Of a DNA stretch of 64,000 nucleotides, positions 1-9,075 are shown in pieces; positions within the stretch are counted from its first letter, which is position 1; the number at the start of each line of letters is the position of its first letter. Both the position numbers and the translations under genes were made by a program. The notes under the pieces were generated by a model. That model was given only the letters and a program-made list of their open reading frames with translations. It had not been told where the DNA came from and did not search any database. Source of the DNA: Methylomonas aurea (GTDB lineage: Bacteria > Pseudomonadota > Gammaproteobacteria > Methylococcales > Methylomonadaceae); assembly GCF_024505045.1 (NCBI RefSeq), contig NZ_JANIBM010000001.1, positions 186,001 to 250,000 on the forward strand. Reading direction: 5' to 3'.

Positions 1-20
1 ATCAGTGGTTTAGACATGGT

Positions 21-494
21 TCAGCTCCACAGCGAATTGTGAAATACCATCAGTGTGGTGATGCCGATCATGCCGAAAAACGCCGGCACCCCCAGCCATA
101 ACCAGATTTTGCCGTAATAGTGGTAAATCGACGGCAACGGTCGGCCTTGGGCCAGCGAATCGGCGGCGATATCGCGCATCCGGATTTGCAACACCACGAC
201 CGGCAGCCAGCACAAGCCGGTGAGCAAATACAGCAACACTGTCCACCACAACCAGCCGTCGCCGAACGAGGCCGATAACTGCTCGGCCAGCAACACGCCG
301 GTCAGCGGCTGAATGATTACAGTCGGGGTGGTAAACCACCAATCGGCCAGCACCACGTGCTTGCTGGTAGCGGCAATCGCCGCATGATCTCCGGTTTTGT
401 CGGCCATTACTTTGTAGAACACCGTGCCGGAACCCAGACCGAACAACACGATTGCGCTCAAGATATGAATCAATTTCAAGGTCAAATAAGTCAT
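21..494 (-). CDS. DUF2269-family integral membrane protein
   Basis: 157 aa with four hydrophobic segments (about residues 3-28, 40-66, 82-106 and 128-152), so an inner-membrane protein. The pattern (LKLIHILSAIVLFG at the start, GVPAFFGMIGITTL near the end) is that of DUF2269 proteins, whose function is unknown. The start at 494 is chosen because a strong GGAAGGAG site precedes it and because it overlaps the stop of the upstream SDR-DoxX gene by four bases (ATGA), indicating translational coupling. A longer reading from 533 would add 13 non-hydrophobic residues without benefit. Confidence 0.85.
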   Translation of the reverse strand: MTYLTLKLIHILSAIVLFGLGSGTVFYKVMADKTGDHAAIAATSKHVVLADWWFTTPTVIIQPLTGVLLAEQLSASFGDGWLWWTVLLYLLTGLCWLPVVVLQIRMRDIAADSLAQGRPLPSIYHYYGKIWLWLGVPAFFGMIGITTLMVFHNSLWS

Positions 495-1777
495 GGCCGC
501 TCTCCTTCCACTATCCGGTAAACCAGCAAACACAACAAAAAAGGCAGATTTTTCAATAACGGCCCGAACGGGTGAAACACGAACTCCGGTAGCCGGCAGG
601 CCACCACCAGGCTATATCCCAGCACGATATAAAACTGGCACAGCAGCAGTGCGGGTAAGCGTATCCGCGCCAGGGTCGCCAGACCCATTGCGATGTCCAG
701 CGCCGCCAACCCGTAAAGCGTCAGCGGCGCGGCGATGCCGTTGATGCCGGTCGCCGCCAGCAAGGCGTAGCTGGCCTGGTGCGGATAGAAAAACAGCGAG
801 GTGATGCCGCTCCACAGCCAGACCAAGGCGATGCTCCAGCCCAGCAATGGCCGCAGGAAATACAGATGGGCGTGCCAGCGCTCCGCCTGAGACGCATCGT
901 CGGCGAACATCCGCTTTGCACTCCGCGGCGGCCGGCCCAATAGCTCGATCAGCGGCGCCGGATCGGCAGCGCTACCGCGTCGCAACATCGCCAGATTGTC
1001 CCGGCTCAGTATCGGTTCGGCCAATGCGCGGCCACAGCCGGCGACAATCGCCGCGTAGCGTTGTGGCAGGCGCCATGCGCTGGCTCGGGATTTCCCCAGA
1101 CGCAGTCTGAGGCCTTGCAGCCAATCGGCATAACTGATGGGCTCCGGGCCGACCAACGCGATCGTTCGCCGCCCGGCGCAGCCCGGTTGCAGGCAGCGGC
1201 ATACCGCGGCGGCGACATCGTCGACGTGTATCGGTTGCAACATCTGCTTACCGCCTTCCGGTAATAGATGCACCGGTAGGGCCGCCAAGGCCTGGAATAA
1301 GGCATGGCTGCGGCCGCCAGGTCCGTAAACCAGCGACGGTTGCAACACGAACCAATCCAAGGACAGTTCGCGCAATGCATCGTCAGCGGCTTTCTTGCTC
1401 ACGTGGTACGCCGAGGCGGCCTGATCGTCGGCACCTAACGCCGAGAGTTGCACGATCTTGCGAACGCCGGCCATGGCGCCGGCCCGAAACAGTGCAATGG
1501 GACTTTGGCTATGCAATTGCTGAAAACTTTGCCGCGGACCGGGGGCGATGATGCCGACACAATTGACGATCGCATCGATACCTTGCAAATGCGGTAACCA
1601 GTTTTCGATTTGGTCAGCCTCGGCAAAATCCAGCGCCAGCGGCGTCAGCAGCGGACTTTCAAGCCGCAAACACTGCGGCCGCCGGCTGCACGCCGTGACG
1701 CGGTGCCCCTGCTCCAATAACGCCAGCGCAATCGCACGGCCGATAAAGCCGGTCGCGCCGGTTAACAGGATGTTCAT
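491..1777 (-). CDS. SDR-type NAD(P)-binding oxidoreductase fused to a DoxX-like membrane domain
   Basis: 428 aa. The N-terminal half is an extended/atypical short-chain dehydrogenase: Rossmann glycine motif TGATGFIG at residues 5-12, a YHVSKKAAD segment holding the Tyr-x-x-x-Lys pair, and a VYGPGG loop. From about residue 300 it becomes a four-helix DoxX-like membrane domain, so the nucleotide-binding part is tethered to the inner membrane. The start at 1777 has a GGGAGG ribosome site and places the Rossmann strand at the N terminus; the reading frame extends upstream to 1876 but that extension has no such site. Coupled to the downstream DUF2269 gene. Substrate unknown; a quinone- or lipid-related redox role is only a guess. 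Confidence 0.85.
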   Translation of the reverse strand: MNILLTGATGFIGRAIALALLEQGHRVTACSRRPQCLRLESPLLTPLALDFAEADQIENWLPHLQGIDAIVNCVGIIAPGPRQSFQQLHSQSPIALFRAGAMAGVRKIVQLSALGADDQAASAYHVSKKAADDALRELSLDWFVLQPSLVYGPGGRSHALFQALAALPVHLLPEGGKQMLQPIHVDDVAAAVCRCLQPGCAGRRTIALVGPEPISYADWLQGLRLRLGKSRASAWRLPQRYAAIVAGCGRALAEPILSRDNLAMLRRGSAADPAPLIELLGRPPRSAKRMFADDASQAERWHAHLYFLRPLLGWSIALVWLWSGITSLFFYPHQASYALLAATGINGIAAPLTLYGLAALDIAMGLATLARIRLPALLLCQFYIVLGYSLVVACRLPEFVFHPFGPLLKNLPFLLCLLVYRIVEGERP

Positions 1778-2027
1778 AACCGCCTCCCGCGCATCGGTTC
1801 CGAAATTGGCGGACAGGTCCGCCGCACGCGAGGTAAACACAAATTCGTCAGTGGAAAATTCATGGCTTTGCTCCAAAAGTTAAAGGCGGGCTCAGCTTAA
1901 GCCGAGCCAAAGGCCGTAACTTCCGGAGTGATAGGACTGGAATAAAAAATTCCGCGTTAAAATTAAACCTATCAATTACAACAGGTTATCATTTTACAAA
2001 ATGATAAAAACGGAGTTCTTGCTGGAT

Positions 2028-3041
2028 TCAGGAAGGCGGTGGCGAGTGGATTTTCCGGTACTGCCCCGGCGCCATGCCGACAATTTCCCGAAATGCGGCA
2101 TAAAAATTGGACTGGGAGCTAAACCCCACCGTCAGCCCTATCGACAATACCGACGCCTCCGGTTCGGTGACGAGCAGCTGTTTGGCGTCTTCGATGCGTT
2201 GTTCGCGGATATAGCGGGAAAAGCCCTGGCGAAATTCGGTATTGATCAGTTCCGACAATTGGTGCTGGCTCAACGTCAATTGCTCGGCCAGCAAGGCCAG
2301 ATTCAAGGTATCCAGCCGGTAAAGTTTGTCCTGCCGCATCAAGCGCTCCAGCTCGGCGAGCTTCTTCGGTTTATCCACGTTTTTCAAGGTCGATTCGGCG
2401 TACGCGGCCTGCACGGCCTCCGCCACGTCGGCGGTAATCGCCGGGAAACGCAACAAGGTCAGCGTCACGGCAAAAAACGCCAGGCCGACCAATATGCTGT
2501 AGGCCTGGATGAAATCGGCCGTCGCTAACAGCGGCCAGATGAATCCCAACACCAATACGGCAAGCGCGATCGCGAACAAGGTTGCGAGCGCGACCAGTTC
2601 CAGCCGGAACCGCCGGCGTTCCGCACGCAAGCGGTACACGGCATGTGCCAGCCAGATCAAATACGCGCTGCCGAGCAAAAATGCGCCGGGCACTGCGAGC
2701 GGTTGCGGCAATAAGGGGCAGAGCGGCAACGGCGAGGCGTGCAACAGGTCTCGCCAACGGTATTGCACGTCGGCCTGCAGCAGATGCCGGCTGAAGAAAT
2801 AAAAACTGGGAGCGACCAGATAAAGCGCCACCCAATAAGCTGCCGCATGCAGAACATCGAAAGCCTGAGTCAGCCAGGCCAGGTGCGCAGTTTGGATCGT
2901 GACCAAACCGGCAATCAACACGAATCCGGCACATCGCGCAGGCCAAAATAGAGACTCACGGCTTTGCAACAAATTGCCGGCAACCAGCAACAGGGCTGCG
3001 CCGAACGAGAATCCGATACTTAACAGGGCTGCAATCTGCAT
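2028..3041 (-). CDS. AraC-family regulator with N-terminal membrane domain
   Basis: 337 aa. The first ~200 residues form about six or seven hydrophobic helices; the last ~100 form an AraC-type double helix-turn-helix, ending with the conserved segment around SIGLTVGFSSQSNFYAAFREIVGMAPGQYRK. This is the architecture of membrane-anchored AraC regulators that sense a signal in the membrane or periplasm. The start is set at the ATG at 3041; the codon just before it is TTG. The gene is monocistronic, 250 bp from the SDR gene downstream, and its target is not evident. Divergent from the Uma2-like gene. Confidence 0.85.
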   Translation of the reverse strand: MQIAALLSIGFSFGAALLLVAGNLLQSRESLFWPARCAGFVLIAGLVTIQTAHLAWLTQAFDVLHAAAYWVALYLVAPSFYFFSRHLLQADVQYRWRDLLHASPLPLCPLLPQPLAVPGAFLLGSAYLIWLAHAVYRLRAERRRFRLELVALATLFAIALAVLVLGFIWPLLATADFIQAYSILVGLAFFAVTLTLLRFPAITADVAEAVQAAYAESTLKNVDKPKKLAELERLMRQDKLYRLDTLNLALLAEQLTLSQHQLSELINTEFRQGFSRYIREQRIEDAKQLLVTEPEASVLSIGLTVGFSSQSNFYAAFREIVGMAPGQYRKIHSPPPS

Positions 3042-3173
3042 CAAAACCGCCGAAATCGCAAAATCCAGAGTTTAGCGGCTATCGGCCGATCCGCCATTTT
3101 GCAGATCGGTCCGGACTACCGCCGGCCGGTGTTAGCCGCTACAATCGCTCGATCCAATCCAGCGGAAACGGCT

Positions 3174-3761
3174 ATGGCTTTAGCGGAAAAATTACACCTG
3201 AGCGTTGCGGACTACCTGCAAGGCGAGTTGTTGAGCGACATCAAGCACGAATATATCAACGGCGAAGTTTATGCGATGTCAGGCGCCAAACGAGCGCACA
3301 ACCTGATCAGCATGAATTTGGCCGGTGCGCTGTTTGCCCATTTGCGCGGTTCGCCATGCCGGGTTTTCAATTCCGACATGAAAGTCCGGGTCCAAACCGC
3401 CAGCGACGACTGTTTCTTCTACCCGGACCTGCACGTGACCTGTGCGGCGGCAGATACGGCCGAACATTACAACAGCCGGCCGAAACTGATCGTCGAAGTC
3501 TTGTCCGACGCGACCGAACGCTACGACCGCGCCGAAAAATTCCACCATTACCGCAAGCTGGAAAGCTTGGAAGAATACGCCTTGGTCGCCCAAGATACGC
3601 AACGCGTCGAATGTTACCGCCGTAGCGAACAATGGGATTTGCAGCTTTATCAGGCTGGCGAGCAGGCCCGATTCGAATCGGTCGAGTTCGAATTGCCGGT
3701 TGCCGAGATTTACGAGGGCGTCGAATTTAGCGAACCGGTGCCGTCGGCCGCCTCGATTTAA
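3174..3761 (+). CDS. Uma2-family (DUF820) PD-(D/E)XK nuclease-like protein
   Basis: 195 aa. Shows the Uma2/DUF820 pattern: an N-terminal SVADYLQGELLSDIKHEYINGEVYAM segment, then FNSDMKVR, FYPDLHVTC (acidic residue of the nuclease core) and PKLIVEVLSD (the E-x-V/K part of the core). These proteins are restriction-endonuclease-like folds, common in cyanobacteria and methanotrophs and often in many copies; the biological role is unclear. The start at 3174 is preferred over 3099, whose extra 25 residues do not resemble the family. Ribosome site is weak (GGAAA). Confidence 0.85.
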   Translation: MALAEKLHLSVADYLQGELLSDIKHEYINGEVYAMSGAKRAHNLISMNLAGALFAHLRGSPCRVFNSDMKVRVQTASDDCFFYPDLHVTCAAADTAEHYNSRPKLIVEVLSDATERYDRAEKFHHYRKLESLEEYALVAQDTQRVECYRRSEQWDLQLYQAGEQARFESVEFELPVAEIYEGVEFSEPVPSAASI

Positions 3762-3783
3762 ACCTGGACCGATCCTAGAGGCG

Positions 3784-4614
3784 CTAAGCGACGCTCTCGA
3801 ACCGGTGGGCAATCCCCTGCATCACCAGAATCAACACCACACCGGCCAGGATAAAACCGATCTGCTGCAGCGAGGTTTTGATGTCGGTCTTTTGATGTAA
3901 AGACGGAATCAGATCGGCCACGGCGATATAGATAAAGCTCGACGCGGCCAGCGTCAGAAAATAAGGCAGGACGTCGTGCAAATCGCCGAGGCTGAAATAG
4001 GCCAGCACGCCGCCGATGACCGTGGTCAGACTGGCCAGGATGTTATAAAACAATGCCTCGCCACGGCGGTAGCCGCTGTGCAGCAGAATGGCGAAATCGC
4101 CGACTTCCTGCGGAATTTCGTGGGCGGCCACGGCCAAGCTGGTGACGATGCCGAGCTGAACGTCGGTCAGAAACGCTGCGCCGATCAACACGCCGTCGAC
4201 GAAATTATGAATGCCGTCGCCGAGGATGATGAACATACCGGCCGGCCGGTGGCCGGCTTGAGCGCCGTGGCTGTGGCCATGGTGGTGGTCGTGTGAATCT
4301 TCGCCGTGCGCCTCGCAGGCGTTGGAATGGCAGTGGCGCCAGACCAGTAGTTTTTCCAAGACGAAGAAACCGAGAATGCCGGCCAGGATGGTCGCCGACA
4401 GCGTCGATAGTTGTTGCGGCTGTACTTCCTCGAAAGCATGCGGGATCAAGCCGCAAAATGCCCCGGTCAACAACGCGCCGATGGCGAAGCTGATGCCGTG
4501 CGGCAACACGTTTTTTTGCTGAGCTTCCGGCAACAGCAAAAACACGGCTGCCGCCAGTACGCTCAAAACCCCGCCCAATGCGGTGAACAAAACGATAAAC
4601 AGCAATACGCTCAA
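3784..4614 (-). CDS. ZIP-family divalent metal transporter
   Basis: 276 aa from a TTG start. About eight membrane segments, a histidine-rich cytoplasmic loop (HGEDSHDHHHGHSHG, about residues 111-125) and the ZIP helix motifs HNFVDGVLIG and HEIPQEVGDF, whose His/Asp/Glu side chains line the zinc path. Likely imports zinc or another divalent metal. TTG at 4614 is the best start: it overlaps the pgeF stop as TTGA, has a GGAG site six bases upstream, and puts the first helix at the N terminus. Further upstream the frame runs as junk inside pgeF. Last gene of rluD-pgeF-ZIP. Confidence 0.88.
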   Translation of the reverse strand: MSVLLFIVLFTALGGVLSVLAAAVFLLLPEAQQKNVLPHGISFAIGALLTGAFCGLIPHAFEEVQPQQLSTLSATILAGILGFFVLEKLLVWRHCHSNACEAHGEDSHDHHHGHSHGAQAGHRPAGMFIILGDGIHNFVDGVLIGAAFLTDVQLGIVTSLAVAAHEIPQEVGDFAILLHSGYRRGEALFYNILASLTTVIGGVLAYFSLGDLHDVLPYFLTLAASSFIYIAVADLIPSLHQKTDIKTSLQQIGFILAGVVLILVMQGIAHRFESVA

Positions 4615-5339
4615 GAAACTCTCCAGATCAAACTGGCCATGCGGCCGGTGGCGGCACCGTCGCGGCGGTAGGAGTAAAATCGGGCCGGATCGGCCACGGT
4701 GCAATAATCGCCGCCGAACACCCGCTCCACGCCCAGCCCGGCCAGTTGCCGGCGCGCCAGTTGATAAATATCGGCCAGCCATTTGCCGGGGCCATGGGCG
4801 GTGAACGCTGACGCGTGGCAGGCATCATCGGCCAAAAAGGCATCGCGCACGTCGGCGCCGACTTCGAAATGCTGCGGGCCGATCGCCGGACCCAGCCAGA
4901 CCGAGACCTCGCGGCAAGCCATGCCGTGCAGGGTCCGGCCGATCACGCCGGCCTGCAAGCCGCGCCAACCGGCATGCGCCGCGGCGATTTTCTCGCCGCC
5001 GTCGCCGCAAAACAGTACCGGCAGGCAATCGGCGGTCAACACCGCGCAGACCACTCCGCTTCGGTCGGTATAGCTGGCGTCGGCGGTCGCTAGGCCCTGC
5101 ACTTGGTCGGCCTTGACCGCATCGATGCCGTGCACCTGTTGCAACCAGACCGGTTCGGCCGGCAAATTCAGCAACTCGCGGATGATCTGCCGGTTACGCT
5201 GCACGTGCTGCGGATCGTCGTTGACGTGGCCGGCCGGATTCAGGCTGGCGTAGCTGCCAACGCTGACGCCGCCGCTACGCAAAGTGACTGCCGCCCGCAC
5301 ATTGGCCGGCAGCGGCCAATCAGGCTTGATCCAGTTCAT
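4611..5339 (-). CDS. pgeF: peptidoglycan editing factor PgeF (YfiH, laccase-domain)
   Basis: 242 aa, usual length. Contains the signature LTADCLPVLF with its metal/catalytic Cys and HAGWRGL with the conserved His. The family (cytosolic, formerly called multicopper polyphenol oxidoreductase) removes wrongly incorporated L-serine-containing UDP-MurNAc peptides and thereby keeps peptidoglycan composition correct. Starts inside the 3' end of rluD (20-base overlap) and overlaps the ZIP gene by four bases, so all three are probably one transcript. rluD-pgeF adjacency divergent from bamD is conserved in gammaproteobacteria. Confidence 0.93.
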   Translation of the reverse strand: MNWIKPDWPLPANVRAAVTLRSGGVSVGSYASLNPAGHVNDDPQHVQRNRQIIRELLNLPAEPVWLQQVHGIDAVKADQVQGLATADASYTDRSGVVCAVLTADCLPVLFCGDGGEKIAAAHAGWRGLQAGVIGRTLHGMACREVSVWLGPAIGPQHFEVGADVRDAFLADDACHASAFTAHGPGKWLADIYQLARRQLAGLGVERVFGGDYCTVADPARFYSYRRDGAATGRMASLIWRVS

Positions 5340-6270
5340 TTTCGCCCAGTAACTTGATCAGATTGGCCATGTCCTCCGGCAGCTCTTGCTCCCATTCGCA
5401 ATAGTCGCCGGTTTCCGGGTGCTCCAGCCCCAGCTTAGCGGCATGCAGGGCCTGGCGCTTGAAATTGCGCAAGGCCTCGGCCAGGGCCGGGCCACAATCG
5501 GCCGGCATTTGAAAGCGGCCGCCATAGACCGGATCGCCAACCAACGGATAATTGATATGCGCCATATGCACCCGGATTTGGTGGGTACGGCCGGTTTCCA
5601 GTTTGCAGCGGATCAAGGTGTGGCGTTTGAAGCGCTGCTCCAGCCGATAATGGGTGATCGCTTCCTTACCGTCGCGCCGCACCGCATTGCGTTTGCGGTC
5701 CACCGGATGGCGGCCGATCGGTGCATTGACCGTGCCGCCGGCGGTCATCCAGCCTTTGACCAAGGCCAGGTATTCGCGATGAATGGTGCGCTCCTGCAGC
5801 TGTTCGACCAGGCTGTTGTGCGCTTGCAAGGTCTTGGCCACCATCAGCAGGCCGCTGGTGTCCTTGTCGATCCGATGCACGATGCCGGCGCGGGGCAGGG
5901 TTTCCAGTTGCGGCGCATGGTTCAGCAAGGCGTTGACCAGCGTGCCGTCCCAATTGCCGACCGCCGGATGCACCACCAGGCCGGCCGGCTTGTTGACGAT
6001 CAGCAGCGAGGCGTCTTCGTATTTGATGTCTAACGGAATTTCCTGGGCGGCATATTCGATGACCCGCTCGGCTTCCGCGTCGAGTTCGATCTCTTCGCCG
6101 CCGTCCAGTTTCTCGCGGCCCTTCATGACCTCGCCGTCCACCAGCACCCGGCCGGCCCTGATCCAGGTCTGCAATTTACTGCGCGAATAATCGGGGAACA
6201 CCTCGGCCAAACACTGGTCCAGCCGCATACCCGCCAGTTCCTCGGGAACCCTTGCCGTCAATATCGTCAT
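5320..6270 (-). CDS. rluD: 23S rRNA pseudouridine(1911/1915/1917) synthase RluD
   Basis: 316 aa. N-terminal S4 RNA-binding domain (GMRLDQCLAEVFPDYSRSKLQ onward, residues ~14-75) followed by the RluA-type catalytic domain with RIDKDTSGLL, containing the catalytic Asp, and GRTHQIRVHM near the C terminus. Converts three uridines in helix 69 of 23S rRNA to pseudouridine. The start at 6270 gives the normal N terminus; the frame continues open to 6432 through the intergenic region into bamD. Divergent from bamD with about 80 bp between. Confidence 0.95.
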   Translation of the reverse strand: MTILTARVPEELAGMRLDQCLAEVFPDYSRSKLQTWIRAGRVLVDGEVMKGREKLDGGEEIELDAEAERVIEYAAQEIPLDIKYEDASLLIVNKPAGLVVHPAVGNWDGTLVNALLNHAPQLETLPRAGIVHRIDKDTSGLLMVAKTLQAHNSLVEQLQERTIHREYLALVKGWMTAGGTVNAPIGRHPVDRKRNAVRRDGKEAITHYRLEQRFKRHTLIRCKLETGRTHQIRVHMAHINYPLVGDPVYGGRFQMPADCGPALAEALRNFKRQALHAAKLGLEHPETGDYCEWEQELPEDMANLIKLLGENELDQA

Positions 6271-6353
6271 AGTCGTTTTTAAGTTATACTCGCGGCCCAA
6301 ATGCTGCCAAATGCCGCAAAAAACCAGCAATATTACAACGTGTTGATAAACGT

Positions 6354-7199
6354 ATGCGATTAGTTTTAGTAAAAACCGTTTTCGCCGCCAGCCTGATCGT
6401 GCTGCTGCCGGCGTGCGAAACCTTGGAAGCATTTTCCGGCAAGGGTTCGTCCAGCGAGAAGGAAGAGGAATACGCCGGCTGGGACGATAAAATGTTCCAT
6501 GAAAAAGCCAAGGAAGCGCTGGACAACAAAAACTACTCGAAGGCGGTGACGCTTTACGAAGCGCTGGAATCGCGCTACCCGTTCGGCGACTACGCCGCCC
6601 AAGCCCAACTCAACGTCGCTTACGCTTACTACAAGAACGACGATCCGGAAGCCGCGATTGCCGCCGCCGACCGCTTCATCAAGATTCATCCGCGCAATCC
6701 GAAAGTCGATTACGCCTATTATTTGAAAGGCTTGATCAACTATAACCGCGGCATCGGCTTTATCGACCGCTTTTTGCCGACCGACTCCTCGCAACGCGAT
6801 CCCGGCCCGGCCAAAGACGCTTACGACAACTTCCAGGAACTGATCCGCCGCTATCCGAATAGCGAATACGCCGCCGACGCCAAGCTGCGCATGGTCGCGT
6901 TACGCAACAACATGGCGATGTACGAAGTCCACGTCGCCGATTACTACATGCGGCGCAAAGCCTACATCGCCGCCGTCAACCGCGCCAATTACATCGTCAA
7001 GGAATATCAGCGCACGCCGGCAGTACCGTTCGCGCTGCAAATCATGCAGGACGGCTATCGCCAATTGGGCATGGAGGAACTGGCCGCCGACGCCGAACGC
7101 GTGTTTAAACTGAACTACCCGAACGGTGCGCCGCAAGGCAACTACAAGGACGAAGGCGCAATTCAAAAACTTTGGGATGCGATGGGTCTGGACAAATAA
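6354..7199 (+). CDS. bamD: outer membrane assembly lipoprotein BamD
   Basis: 281 aa. Lipoprotein signal peptide with lipobox LLPAC (Cys at residue 21), then tetratricopeptide-like repeats (ALDNKNYSKAVTLYEALESRYP, AQAQLNVAYAYYKNDDPEAAIAAADRFI and similar). BamD is the essential lipoprotein of the BAM complex that recruits BamA and recognises outer-membrane protein substrates on the periplasmic face of the outer membrane. Divergent from rluD as in other gammaproteobacteria. Confidence 0.96.
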   Translation: MRLVLVKTVFAASLIVLLPACETLEAFSGKGSSSEKEEEYAGWDDKMFHEKAKEALDNKNYSKAVTLYEALESRYPFGDYAAQAQLNVAYAYYKNDDPEAAIAAADRFIKIHPRNPKVDYAYYLKGLINYNRGIGFIDRFLPTDSSQRDPGPAKDAYDNFQELIRRYPNSEYAADAKLRMVALRNNMAMYEVHVADYYMRRKAYIAAVNRANYIVKEYQRTPAVPFALQIMQDGYRQLGMEELAADAERVFKLNYPNGAPQGNYKDEGAIQKLWDAMGLDK

Positions 7200-7203
7200 G
7201 CGG

Positions 7204-8424
7204 TTGAGCGTTTTATCCGTTTTAATCCGATGCGGCGGGCTGGGCTTGGTTCTCGGTTACGCTGCCAGCGCCGGCGCAGCGCCGGCGCCGTTGTTTCAAA
7301 ACCGCTTCTTCACGCTGTCGCAAACCAACGAACTGTTGTGCACGACCAGCCAACAGCAATACACCCCGACCGCGGCGCTGGCCGACATCATCCGTTTCTA
7401 CGAAGCCGAACATCCCGGGCTGCGCAGCCAGGCCGTCGCAGTATTGACCGACCATAAAAACCAGGACCACCTGGACGACCTGGCCGATTACCGCGAAGAC
7501 TGCGCCGGTAATGCCGCCGGCGAGCTGTGCGTGCTGGAAAAATACTGGGGCGACCGCGAAGCCGCCTGGCGGGCGCTGGCCTTGTTTTACGATACCAAAA
7601 CCGTGGTCAAGCACAGCGACGACTATCGCTACCAAGTGAAACGCTTTTCCGTCGATCATTTACGGATCTTCGAGAAAGCGATCCGCAAGATTCCGGCCTT
7701 TCTCAGGCAAAGCATCAGCAAAGCCAAACCGGTGGACAAACTGGAGCAGGAGATCGCCGACAAGCCCACGGCGATGCAGCAACTGATCCGCGACGCGTTC
7801 CAGGAAGATTACAAAAACAGCATCTGGCAGGACCACACCCATCCGTTGACCTTGGTGCCGGGCATCGGCTTTCGCTCGCAGACCGTGGCCCAGGTGTTCA
7901 GTGGCCAGAATCTGATCGTGTTTACCGTCAAGGCCTTCGACAAGGGCAAGGAAGGCGGCACTTACCGCGATATCGGCGTGGAGTACCTGGTCGATTTCCG
8001 GCTGCCGATCGTGGTCCACGAGATCGCCCATACCATCGACAATTTCCATTTCTGGAACGGCGAGGACGATCTCTACTTCTTTTACAAGTACCACAAGATT
8101 TCCAACGACGCCGAGATCATGAAAATCATCGCCGAGGCCCAGTTGGCGCTGTGGCCTTCGAAATGGTTCGAAGCGTTCGAATATCTGGGCGAAGTCAACC
8201 AGGGCCGCTACGACGGCACCACCCAGGAAAAACTGGCGGAACTGGTCGCGCAATACGTGTTGATTCCGGAACGCCTGCAGCAAAGCGCGCCGGCCGCTTA
8301 CCGCTGGCTGCGCGACGATATTTTCCGCGGCATCGAATACCAGGGCTACGACCGCTGCGAGCGGCCGCTGACCAAGCCGCTGAATTGGTGGCAATACGCC
8401 ACCGGCAAGATGCTGGGCCAATAA
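7204..8424 (+). CDS. exported HExxH protein, putative zinc metallopeptidase of unknown family
   Basis: 406 aa from a TTG start four bases after the bamD stop; this start leaves a clean signal peptide (hydrophobic core about residues 7-20, cleavage near AGAA). A longer ATG start at 7177 inside bamD is possible. The body has no family I recognise, but carries HEIAH at residues 272-276 and, about 70 residues later, a glutamate in KLAELVAQY (Glu346), the spacing and shape expected of a gluzincin zinc site. Several cysteines (for example in LLCTTS, DCAGNAAGELCV, YDRCERP) suit a periplasmic, disulfide-bonded protein. Function not known; proteolytic activity is inferred only from the motif. Confidence 0.75.
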   Translation: MSVLSVLIRCGGLGLVLGYAASAGAAPAPLFQNRFFTLSQTNELLCTTSQQQYTPTAALADIIRFYEAEHPGLRSQAVAVLTDHKNQDHLDDLADYREDCAGNAAGELCVLEKYWGDREAAWRALALFYDTKTVVKHSDDYRYQVKRFSVDHLRIFEKAIRKIPAFLRQSISKAKPVDKLEQEIADKPTAMQQLIRDAFQEDYKNSIWQDHTHPLTLVPGIGFRSQTVAQVFSGQNLIVFTVKAFDKGKEGGTYRDIGVEYLVDFRLPIVVHEIAHTIDNFHFWNGEDDLYFFYKYHKISNDAEIMKIIAEAQLALWPSKWFEAFEYLGEVNQGRYDGTTQEKLAELVAQYVLIPERLQQSAPAAYRWLRDDIFRGIEYQGYDRCERPLTKPLNWWQYATGKMLGQ

Positions 8425-8477
8425 GCGCTTTGTGCTATGCTGCCGGCGTTTTTCCCGTCCATTTCCGCCCGTTAGCC

Positions 8478-9032
8478 ATGAAGAAACCGCAAACCTTGTC
8501 GCTGCAAGAACAACTGTTGAAATCCGGCCTGTCCAACGACGCCAAGCTGAAGCAGGTCAAAGCCGAAAAGCGCAAGCAAAGCAAACTGGAGCGCAATAAC
8601 GGCGTCGAGATTGTCGACGAAGTGAAACTGAGCGCGGAACAATTGCGCCAGCAACAGGCCGAACGCGACCGGGAATTGAACAGGCAACGCAAGCTGGCCG
8701 AAGAACAGAGAGCGTTGGCGGCGCAGATCAAACAAATCGTCGATTTGAACCGCATTGCCCAGGATGCCAACGGTGTGGCCTATAACTTTACCGACGCCAA
8801 CAAAGTCAAAACCCTGTATGTTTCCGAAAAAGTCCGCGACGCCTTGAGCAGCGGCCGCGCCGGCATCGCCAAAACGGAAAACCGCTACGAAATCGTCCCG
8901 GCCGAAGTGGCGCGAAAAATCCAGCAACGCGATGCGGCCAGCGTGGTGGTGTTGAACGACGCCAACCACGACATTGCCGCCGAAGACGACCCTTACGCGG
9001 CGTATCAAATTCCGGACGACTTGATGTGGTAG
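8478..9032 (+). CDS. DUF2058 (YaiL-type) nucleic-acid-associated protein
   Basis: 184 aa. Begins with the typical LSLQEQLLKSGLSNDAKLKQ segment, followed by a strongly charged coiled coil (residues ~22-90, K/E/R/Q-rich) and a small C-terminal domain (IAYNFTD-like, VNGVAYNFTDANKVKTLYVSE). This is the DUF2058/YaiL family, annotated as nucleoprotein or polynucleotide enzyme with nuclease domain, with little functional proof. The ATG at 8478 follows the family start; the same frame is open far upstream, antisense-free but overlapping the HExxH gene in another frame, and that part is not coding. Confidence 0.88.
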   Translation: MKKPQTLSLQEQLLKSGLSNDAKLKQVKAEKRKQSKLERNNGVEIVDEVKLSAEQLRQQQAERDRELNRQRKLAEEQRALAAQIKQIVDLNRIAQDANGVAYNFTDANKVKTLYVSEKVRDALSSGRAGIAKTENRYEIVPAEVARKIQQRDAASVVVLNDANHDIAAEDDPYAAYQIPDDLMW

Positions 9033-9075
9033 CCTGCCGGCCGAGAATAAACTTTATAAAAACAGGAGTCACGCC

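Noticed and set aside
7527-9032. A 501-codon open frame over the HExxH gene and the DUF2058 gene
   Set aside because: Only the part from 8478 is coding (DUF2058). The 5' part is an Arg/Gly-rich shadow of the HExxH gene.
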